Assembly (NCBI GenBank): GCA_016210375.1
Contig: JACQUH010000293.1
Span: 1-10,101, forward strand
Direction: 5' to 3'
DNA length: 10,101 bases
DNA from: Chloroflexota bacterium
Lineage (GTDB): Bacteria; Chloroflexota; Dehalococcoidia; Lucifugimonadales; JACPCL1
A program made the position numbers and the translations under genes. Positions 5,125 through 10,101 of this stretch are shown here, piece by piece. The notes beneath the pieces are model-generated. The model was not told where the DNA came from. It worked only from the letters and a program-made list of their open reading frames with translations, and searched no databases. Each line of letters opens with the position of its first letter. The stretch's first letter is position 1.

Positions 5125-6894
5125 GTGTCCACTAACGGCCTTCAATCCATAGAGGCCCCGGCTACCCTGCCGCGTCTGCCAGGGGTTACCGCTATCACCC
5201 ACCTTCCCCCGGCGGAGCGCCAGGGACGCCGGTCCGCTCTGCTGGGCGACCTGCTAGTGAATCTGGGGGCGGTAAGCCCGGAGCAGCTCCTGCAGGCCCG
5301 CCTCACCGGTCAAGAGCAGAAGCTCTCCCTGGCGCGGGTGCTCGTGCGTGAGGGCCTCGTCCTGCCCCGGGACATGGCTGCCCTCATGGCCCTCCACCTC
5401 AGCGTGCCCATGGTGGACCTGCGGAGCCAGGCCATTAACGCCGATGCCCTGGAGACAGTCCCTGAGCACATCGCCCGGCGCTACGGGGTCCTCCCCCTCA
5501 GGAAGAGCGGGATTGAGCTGACGGTCGCCATGGCCGACCCCACGGACTATCGCACCATGCATGACCTCCGAGTCCGCACAGGGTGCGTCCTCCACCCCAT
5601 CATCGCCACCGCTGAGGACATCCTGGAGCACATTGACATCTCCTACCGGCTCACCGAGGGCCTGGGGGAAGAGTCCGAGGAGACGCCCAGTAAAGCGACC
5701 GGCGGGAAGGTCACGGCCCGGCAGCTCGTAGACTCGCCGCCCGCCCAGGTCATAGACCTGCTCCTTCAGCAAGCGACCCAGGACAGGGCCTCGGACATCC
5801 ACGTGACCCCGGCAGAGGCCCATCTGCGGGTCCGCTTCCGGATAGACGGCCTGCTGCACGACGTTATGACCCTGCCCACGAAGATGCACCCACTGATCAT
5901 CTCCCGCCTCAAGATCATGGCGGGCCTGAACATCGCCGAGCGGCGTCGCCCCCAGGACGGCCACTTCACGTCGGAGGTGGGCGACCACAAGGTAGACGTG
6001 CGCGTGGCCATCAGCAACACCGTCCATGGCGAGATGGGTGTGCTGCGCCTGCTGGACAAGCGGTTCACCCTCCTGGGCCTGGACCAGGTGGGCATGGCCT
6101 CCGATGCCCTGGGGCGGTTCCGCAAGCTCCTGCGCCTGCCTCACGGCATGATTATCGTCTGCGGCCCCACGGGAGCGGGCAAGAGCACCACGCTCTACGC
6201 TTCCATCCTGGAGATGAACCGCATGGAGCAGAACGTGATGTCCTTGGAAGATCCCGTGGAGTACCAGATCGCCGACACCAATCAGATGCAGATCCATGCC
6301 GAGGCCGGCATCACCTTCGCTAATCAGCTCCGCAGCATCCTGCGCCTGGACCCCGACGTCATCCTGGTGGGCGAGATCCGAGATCACGAGACCGCCACCA
6401 TCGCCACCCAGGCGGCCTTGACGGGACACCTGGTGCTCACCTCTCTCCACGCCAACGACTCCGTCTCAGCCCTGGTCCGCCTGCGGGATCTGGACGTGGC
6501 CCCGTACCTCATCGCCTCCTCCGTGGCGGGCATACTCTCCCAGCGCATGGTCCGCGTGGTGTGCAGCGGGTGCAAGGCCCTGAAGACTGCGCCCGCCGTG
6601 GAGCAGGAAGCCTATGCCCAGGAGATGAGAGAGGCGCAGCACTCCTTTGCCTATGGCCTGGGGTGCAACGTGTGCGCTCACACCGGGTACCGGGGGCGGA
6701 CCGGCGTCTTTGAGCTCCTAGCGGTGTCCGACGAGCTTCGCCAGATATTCCTGGCCGATGGCTCCCGCAGGCAGCTCCTGGAACGAGCTCTCCTGGACGG
6801 CATGACGCCGCTGCGACATGCCGGCATGGTGAAGGTGAAGCAGGGCACAACGACGCCCTACGAGGTCATGCGCGTGCTGTTCTCCCTGGACTAG
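5125..6894 (+). CDS. pilB: Type IV pilus assembly ATPase PilB / GspE family
   Basis: A 589-residue cytoplasmic hexameric ATPase that drives pilin polymerisation. GTG 5125 is preceded by GAGG (5118-5121) and by GGGGAGG further up. Residues about 35-175 form an MshEN-type N-terminal domain. The core starts near 200 with ASDIHVTP. Walker A is GPTGAGKS (347-354, K353). The Asp box is SLEDPVEY (373-380). Walker B is DPDVILVGEIRD (409-420, catalytic E417). The His box is TGHLVLTSLHAND (433-445). A zinc-type tetracysteine, C480/C483 and C514/C517, is intact and marks PilB/GspE rather than PilT. The next T4P gene, pilC, is 442 bp downstream, which is unusually far. The MshEN motifs lack the consensus Arg (see findings). 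PilB is favoured over GspE because PilM- and PilO-like genes follow. Confidence 0.93.
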   Translation: MSTNGLQSIEAPATLPRLPGVTAITHLPPAERQGRRSALLGDLLVNLGAVSPEQLLQARLTGQEQKLSLARVLVREGLVLPRDMAALMALHLSVPMVDLRSQAINADALETVPEHIARRYGVLPLRKSGIELTVAMADPTDYRTMHDLRVRTGCVLHPIIATAEDILEHIDISYRLTEGLGEESEETPSKATGGKVTARQLVDSPPAQVIDLLLQQATQDRASDIHVTPAEAHLRVRFRIDGLLHDVMTLPTKMHPLIISRLKIMAGLNIAERRRPQDGHFTSEVGDHKVDVRVAISNTVHGEMGVLRLLDKRFTLLGLDQVGMASDALGRFRKLLRLPHGMIIVCGPTGAGKSTTLYASILEMNRMEQNVMSLEDPVEYQIADTNQMQIHAEAGITFANQLRSILRLDPDVILVGEIRDHETATIATQAALTGHLVLTSLHANDSVSALVRLRDLDVAPYLIASSVAGILSQRMVRVVCSGCKALKTAPAVEQEAYAQEMREAQHSFAYGLGCNVCAHTGYRGRTGVFELLAVSDELRQIFLADGSRRQLLERALLDGMTPLRHAGMVKVKQGTTTPYEVMRVLFSLD

Positions 6895-6939
6895 GCATGA
6901 CCTGGCACTGAAGGTCATTGACAAAATAACCCGACTCCG

Positions 6940-6959
6940 CCTGGCACTGAAGTGCCAGG
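6940..6959. repeat. Perfect 9-bp inverted repeat (CCTGGCACT / AGTGCCAGG)
   Basis: The arms 6940-6948 and 6951-6959 are exact complements around GA. The left sequence CCTGGCACTGAA also occurs as a direct repeat at 6901-6912. The right sequence AAGTGCCAGGTTT (6950-6962) recurs at 7029-7041. Confidence 0.7.
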
Positions 6960-6972
6960 TTTGAGTGCAGCC

Positions 6973-6998
6973 AACCCCCGACTTTAGTCGGGGGGGTT
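6973..6998. repeat. Strong GC hairpin, possible mobile-element end or pilB terminator
   Basis: CCCCCGACT (6975-6983) pairs perfectly with AGTCGGGGG (6986-6994) around TT, and flanking AA/TT bases add to the symmetry. The sequence style (C-run, GACTTTAGTC, G-run) resembles hairpins near the ends of IS200/IS605-type elements. It could also work as a terminator, although only GGTTGAATTG follows rather than a T-run. Confidence 0.6.
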
Positions 6999-7028
6999 GA
7001 ATTGAACATCTATTTAGTCAAAGACCAC

Positions 7029-7064
7029 AAGTGCCAGGTTTGGGGTTCGTGTTACCCCCGACTT
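7029..7064. repeat. Degenerate second copy of the 6950-6984 unit
   Basis: AAGTGCCAGGTTT (7029-7041) and ACCCCCGACTT (7054-7064) repeat the elements at 6950-6962 and 6974-6984 with almost the same spacing (25 versus 24 nt between starts). The complementary right arm of the hairpin is missing here. The unit offset is about 79-80 bp. Confidence 0.6.
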
Positions 7065-7185
7065 ATGGTCAACGACTATTTGACCTAACCTCCTCTGGGT
7101 CCCTCCTTCCTCCGCCAAGGAACTTGCCCTGAGCGTAGAGAAGGGACAGGCTCTTCCCGCACAGGAAGGGGGACGATGATCCGAA

Positions 7186-7224
7186 GAATGGGTGTGATGC
7201 GGCCTTGCCGCATCACACCCATTC
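7186..7224. repeat. Perfect 18-bp hairpin with 3-nt loop
   Basis: GAATGGGTGTGATGCGGC (7186-7203) and GCCGCATCACACCCATTC (7207-7224) are exact complements around CTT. This is the strongest secondary-structure signal in the window. It could be an intrinsic terminator lacking a T-run, an mRNA-stabilising structure, or the core of a dispersed repeat. Confidence 0.8.
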
Positions 7225-7235
7225 AAACCTATCTT

Positions 7236-7263
7236 CTCCCCCTTCCCCTGGGGGAAGGGGGAG
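7236..7263. repeat. Perfect 13-bp C/G-run hairpin
   Basis: CTCCCCCTTCCCC (7236-7248) pairs exactly with GGGGAAGGGGGAG (7251-7263) around TG. It lies immediately inside the right terminal repeat of the 7082-7280 segment, 73 bp before the pilC start. Confidence 0.75.
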
Positions 7264-7336
7264 CCAGAGGGGGTTAGGTCGTCTTGCGCCACGGTGCGTT
7301 GAACCGAGGCGCTACACGCCTCCCGGAGACAGACCC

Positions 7337-8545
7337 ATGCGATACAGGTACCTGGCCTACAACATGGAGGAGGGAATCGTCAAGGGCCGCCTGGATGCTC
7401 GGGCCGTGGGCGAAGCCCACACCCAGGTGGCCAGCCAGGGCTACAAGCCACTGACTGTGGTCCCCCTGCGCCAGCGGAACGTTGCGCTCACCCTCTTCCC
7501 CTCGCTGTACCGGGTCAAAACAGCAGAGCTGGTTCACTTCTGTCGCAACATGGCCACCATGCTTACTAGCGGAGGCAACCTGGTGCGGGTCCTGGACATG
7601 ATGCAGCGGGAAAGCCGCACCACCTTGATGCGCCGCACCATGGAAGACATCCGCCGCACCCTGGACCAGGGCGGCAGCTTCTCTGAGGCCCTGGCGGCCC
7701 ACCCCATCGTCTTCAACCCCCTGTTCATCAGCATCGTGGAGGTGGGCGAGCACACGGGCCGTCTGGGGCCGGCCCTGGAGGAGATGGCGGACATCCTTCA
7801 GCAGGAGGAGGAGGCCAAACAGAAAGCGGTGCGCACTCTGATGTACCCCCTGGCCATCATCGGCCTCGCCGTCGTCACGGTGGTGATCCTGATGCTCTTT
7901 GCCTTGCCTCCCATGCTCAAGGTCTTTGAGCGCATGGGCGACGAGCTTCCCCTGGTGACCCGGATCACCCTCGCCATGTTCAACGGGATCCAGGACCACT
8001 TCCTTGAGATGACCCTGGGGACCCTCGCCTTCGTGGTGATGGTGTCCTTGCTGCGTCGGATCACCGGGGTACGCTACTGGATGGACCTGGCCCGCACAAG
8101 GCTCCCCCTGCTGGGTGGGCTCGTCATCGCCAAAGAGATGTCGCGCTTCGCCAGCACGGTGTCCTTGCTCTTGGGCTCCGGCGTGGCCCTGGCCGATGCC
8201 CTGAAACTGGGGCTGTCCGGCTGCCGTCACCTGCCTCTGAAACGCGCCTTCCAAGAGGCAGAAGAGAGCCTTCTCAGCGGCCACGGCCTGGCCGAGGCCC
8301 TGAAGAGGCATCCGGTCATTCCCACGCTCTTCGTAGAGCTTGTCGTCATCGGAGAGGAAAGCAACACGCTGGCTCGCACCATGAATGACGCCGCGACGGC
8401 CTACCAGAAGCACCTGGACCAGCGTCTGAACAGCCTCCTGGGCATGCTGGAGCCTGTCTCCACCCTCATTGTGGGCGGCATCGTGGCGCTCATCGCCTTC
8501 TCCATGTTTGTGCCTATCTATGCCAGTATGGATTCATTCAAATAA
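7337..8545 (+). CDS. pilC: Type IV pilus inner-membrane platform protein PilC / GspF family
   Basis: A 402-residue polytopic inner-membrane protein that couples the PilB motor to pilin insertion. ATG 7337 has GGAGA (7325-7329) 7 nt upstream and gives the family-typical start MRYRYLAYNMEEG...KGRLDA. An earlier TTG frame extension would run through the repeat hairpins and is rejected. Two T2SF domains are visible. The first is about residues 66-190, with FCRNMATMLTSGG, a VEVGEHTGRLGPALEEMAD motif and a membrane segment at 172-190. The second is about 268-393, with MSRFASTVSLLLGSGVAL, VVIGEESNTLARTMND and a membrane segment at 374-393. A further hydrophobic segment lies at 222-239. Length and topology are normal. 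The 3' end overlaps the next gene by 26 bp. Confidence 0.95.
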   Translation: MRYRYLAYNMEEGIVKGRLDARAVGEAHTQVASQGYKPLTVVPLRQRNVALTLFPSLYRVKTAELVHFCRNMATMLTSGGNLVRVLDMMQRESRTTLMRRTMEDIRRTLDQGGSFSEALAAHPIVFNPLFISIVEVGEHTGRLGPALEEMADILQQEEEAKQKAVRTLMYPLAIIGLAVVTVVILMLFALPPMLKVFERMGDELPLVTRITLAMFNGIQDHFLEMTLGTLAFVVMVSLLRRITGVRYWMDLARTRLPLLGGLVIAKEMSRFASTVSLLLGSGVALADALKLGLSGCRHLPLKRAFQEAEESLLSGHGLAEALKRHPVIPTLFVELVVIGEESNTLARTMNDAATAYQKHLDQRLNSLLGMLEPVSTLIVGGIVALIAFSMFVPIYASMDSFK

Positions 8546-9128
8546 GGCGCGGGCCAGGGCCTGGGCCGTCGTCCTGGCCGTGGTCGCCCTGTGCCTCGTG
8601 GCCTTTTACGCCTTCCTTGGCCTGCGGTACTGGCAGGTCTCTGCCCGCCTGTCGGACCTGGCCTCGAGGGCCCAGGCAGCCTCCGGGGTACCCCAGGACG
8701 CCCCGCTCACCGAGGAAGTCCTGGCCCAGCACTCGGCAGCCCAGGGCCTGCAGCTTGCCGAGGTGACGGCGCTATTCTCCTACCCCGAAACGGCCCAGCT
8801 CACCGCCATGCTCATCACCTCTGCGGAGGAGGCAGGGGCAGTCCTCCTCTCGGTGACGGTAGGGGAAACCTCGCCCCTTGTCCAGGGGGGAGTCCAGTAC
8901 CAGGCCATGCCCATGACAGTGACGCTCCAGGGGAGCCCAGAAAGCGTCTCTCACTTCCTTTCCCTGGTACAGGCCAGCGCACCCACGGCCTCAGTGACAG
9001 GCGTGCGGTTCAGCGGTCTGGAGGCAGACCCTCTGGCGCAGATGCAGCTCACCGTTCACCTCTCCCCCAGGGCGATCCCTCCCAAGAAAGGCCCAGGAAT
9101 TGGCACTCCGACTCCAACGAAGAAGTAG
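8520..9128 (+). CDS. pilO: PilO-like type IV pilus assembly protein
   Basis: A 202-residue bitopic membrane protein. Residues 1-13 are basic (NKARARAW), followed by a transmembrane segment at about 14-35. A short helical linker (SARLSDLASRAQAA) and a periplasmic alpha/beta domain of about 88-182 come next. That domain has PETAQLTAMLITSAEEAG, a VTVGET strand, MPMTVTLQGSPESVSHFLSLV and a final LTVHL strand. The TM-coil-ferredoxin-fold plan and the QGSPESVSHFL helix fit PilO, which pairs with PilN under the secretin. The tail (183-202) is P/K/T-rich. ATG 8520 lies inside the pilC 3' end, overlapping it by 26 bp in another frame. There is no clear Shine-Dalgarno sequence, so translation is probably coupled to pilC. 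Without a PilN neighbour in view, a generic PilO/PilN-like assignment is safer than a strict one. Confidence 0.75.
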   Translation: MPVWIHSNKARARAWAVVLAVVALCLVAFYAFLGLRYWQVSARLSDLASRAQAASGVPQDAPLTEEVLAQHSAAQGLQLAEVTALFSYPETAQLTAMLITSAEEAGAVLLSVTVGETSPLVQGGVQYQAMPMTVTLQGSPESVSHFLSLVQASAPTASVTGVRFSGLEADPLAQMQLTVHLSPRAIPPKKGPGIGTPTPTKK

Positions 9129-9258
9129 CCTCGTCAACGACGCCACCCCGCCCACGACTCTCCCGCCTGCCAGCGAGGGCGCGTCCCTGCCCCTGCCCGG
9201 GGACGCCCTGGCCCGGCCGGAAGGTCGGAAAGCCGAGGCCGCGCCTCCTCGGAGAGGG

Positions 9259-10101
9259 ATGCTTGCGGCCTTGCCTGTCCAGCGGCGGCGGCGCGTCACC
9301 GTGGACATCCATGACGGCGTGGCCAGGGTGGTCCTGCTGCGCGGGCTGCAGGTTGTGGCCTGGGGCAAGGCGACGCTACCCCCAGGTGCGTTGGTGGGCG
9401 AAGAGGCCACAGGCGACGCCCTCCCTTCCACGGAGCAGCTCCGCGCCTTGCTGAGAGACCTCTGCCCCCGCAAGGCCCGGCTGGTGACCAGCCTGCCTTC
9501 CAGCCTCTGCCTCATCAGAGAGCTGCGCTTGCCCAGGATGGCCGGCAGGTACCTGAGGCAGGTGGTCGCGGCGGAGCTCCTGGAGAGCGTCCCCTTTTCC
9601 CAGGCCGAGGTGGACATCGCCTGGCGTCGCCAGCGGGCAGGCCGGGGCTATGCGGTTGTAGCCGCCGTGGCCCCTGCCCAGGCGGTGGACCTCCATGTGG
9701 GCCTGCTCCGAGGGGCTGCTGCGAGGCCCCGAGCCGCCTACCCACGGCCTGTGGCCCTCGCCCTGGCTTGCGGCCTGGCCGATGGCATCCTTCTAGACCT
9801 GGGTAGCCGCTCGGTTGAGCTGGCCCTGGTGAAGAACGGGGTACCCCAGATCCAGCACCAGTTGGACATGCCAGGCCCGTGGGATGAGGACATGTCTGGG
9901 ACTGCGGCGCTGGCCCTGGCAGTGGAGCAGATGGCTGCCTACGGCGGGGAGGAGGATGCGGCAAGCATCGGCGGGCTGCCCGTTGCCATCACAGGGGAGA
10001 AGGCCCTGGAGCAGGGCATCGCCGAATCCTTGGAGGTGGCGCTGGACAGGGAGGTGCGCCCCGTCCGTCCCCCGGTTGCCTACCCAGACCACGTCCCAGT
10101 A
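9259..10101 (+). CDS. pilM: PilM-like actin-fold pilus assembly protein (3' end outside window)
   Basis: The frame stays open from before 9100 to the window edge, so no stop is seen; 281 codons are visible from ATG 9259. PilM is a cytoplasmic actin-like ATP-binding protein that docks the PilN tail. Seen here are a degenerate first nucleotide-binding strand (VTVDIHDGVARVVLL, about 13-27), a SLPSSLCLIRELRLP segment (78-92), the PilM-type stretch YLRQVVAAELLESVPFSQAEVDIAW (98-122), and the second phosphate-binding strand GILLDLGSRSVELALVKNG (176-194). GGAG at 9251-9254 precedes the ATG by 4 nt. A TTG at 9100 in the same frame would overlap the PilO-like gene and add 53 P/A-rich codons. The gap 9129-9258 otherwise holds nothing recognisable. 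PilM normally comes before PilO, so the order here is reversed. Confidence 0.72.
   Translation, partial: MLAALPVQRRRRVTVDIHDGVARVVLLRGLQVVAWGKATLPPGALVGEEATGDALPSTEQLRALLRDLCPRKARLVTSLPSSLCLIRELRLPRMAGRYLRQVVAAELLESVPFSQAEVDIAWRRQRAGRGYAVVAAVAPAQAVDLHVGLLRGAAARPRAAYPRPVALALACGLADGILLDLGSRSVELALVKNGVPQIQHQLDMPGPWDEDMSGTAALALAVEQMAAYGGEEDAASIGGLPVAITGEKALEQGIAESLEVALDREVRPVRPPVAYPDHVPV

Larger units (their letters stand above)
7082..7280. mobile_element. MITE-like segment bounded by 17-bp terminal inverted repeats
   Basis: The left end (7082-7098, GACCTAACCTCCTCTGG) and the right end (7264-7280, CCAGAGGGGGTTAGGTC) are reverse complements at 16 of 17 positions. Weaker similarity continues inward for about 12 further bases (TCCC...CCTTCC). 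The enclosed segment of about 199 bp has no coding capacity and contains two perfect hairpins. No clear target-site duplication is visible. This fits a small non-autonomous element or a composite dispersed repeat. Confidence 0.45.
6895..7336. other. Repeat-rich 442-bp gap separating pilB from pilC
   Basis: No credible gene lies here. The gap holds at least four strong hairpins, a degenerate direct duplication of about 80 bp periodicity and a pair of long terminal inverted repeats; each is listed separately. A perfect -35-like TTGACA occurs at 6918-6923 but has no acceptable -10 partner. It looks like an accumulation site of small non-autonomous elements within an otherwise compact pilus operon. 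It probably contains the transcription stop for pilB or the start for pilC, but I could not place either. Confidence 0.6.

Noticed and set aside
5254..6450. Long open frame on the minus strand opposite pilB
   Set aside because: It lies wholly antisense to an unmistakable ATPase, its translation is rich in G, H, Q, D and V with no domain motif, and such frames are expected opposite GC-rich genes.
6918..6946. Promoter for pilC based on the perfect TTGACA at 6918
   Set aside because: The bases 16-18 bp downstream (CCTGGC/CTGGCA) bear no resemblance to a -10 element, and the site is more than 390 bp from the pilC start with strong hairpins between.
6940..7064. Possible CRISPR array from the repeated hairpin units
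   Set aside because: Only two degenerate units are present, they differ in length and sequence, there are no uniform spacers, and no cas gene is nearby.
7205..7336. TTG start extending PilC by 44 residues
   Set aside because: The extension translates the repeat hairpins, has no similarity to PilC N-termini and lacks a ribosome binding site; ATG 7337 has one.
7274..8413. Long open frame on the minus strand opposite pilC
   Set aside because: It is antisense to a well-conserved membrane protein, has a low-complexity H/Q/G-rich translation, and has no ribosome binding site or family signature.
8591..9454. Plus-strand open frame spanning the PilO-like gene and the start of the PilM-like gene
   Set aside because: Its P/G/R-rich translation is typical of a shifted GC-rich frame. 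The other two frames encode a TM-ferredoxin-type protein and a PilM-like protein with family motifs.

Overview
The window is GC-rich, densely coded bacterial DNA. It is dominated by one side of a type IV pilus (T4P) / type II secretion-like locus. The gene set is a PilB-type ATPase, a PilC platform protein, a PilO-like protein, a PilM-like protein and a separate minor-pilin operon. Together with the GC-rich dispersed inverted repeats, this fits an environmental Gram-positive-like or Chloroflexota-type bacterium. That taxonomic guess is inference from style and gene order only; no marker gene in the window settles it.

Layout. (1) 1-497: the C-terminal part of RarA (MgsA), cut by the window start. 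(2) 498-693: a short intergenic region with a good sigma70-like promoter whose -35 lies in a perfect 12-bp palindrome. It leads into an OmpR/PhoB-type response regulator (694-1377). (3) 1367-3567, minus strand: a tightly packed operon of three prepilin-like proteins. Read 5' to 3' they are a PilV/GspI-like protein, a PilW/GspJ-like protein and a large PilX/GspK-like protein carrying two DUF11-like beta-sandwich repeats. The last gene overlaps the tail of the response regulator by 11 bp. (4) 3568-3748: a divergent intergenic region with small overlapping palindromes. (5) 3749-4940, plus strand: a stand-alone LuxR/GerE-type DNA-binding protein, then an unrecognised 270-residue protein with a disordered middle and a predicted alpha/beta C-terminal domain. 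(6) 4941-5124: a gap holding a nested inverted repeat. (7) 5125-6894: the PilB/GspE ATPase. (8) 6895-7336: a 442-bp gap packed with inverted and direct repeats that look like remnants of non-autonomous mobile elements. (9) 7337-10101: PilC, a PilO-like protein overlapping it by 26 bp, and a PilM-like actin-fold protein that runs off the window end.

How the genes fit together. PilB would power pilin polymerisation through PilC in the inner membrane. The PilM- and PilO-like proteins would form the cytoplasmic/inner-membrane alignment complex. The three minus-strand prepilins, in GspI-GspJ-GspK order, would make a tip-initiation complex. The DUF11 repeats on the GspK-like member make it a candidate surface-exposed pilus-tip adhesin. 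The orphan response regulator and the LuxR-type protein flank the pilin operon and are plausible regulators of it. No major pilin, prepilin peptidase, retraction ATPase PilT, secretin or PilN is visible; PilN may lie just past the right edge.
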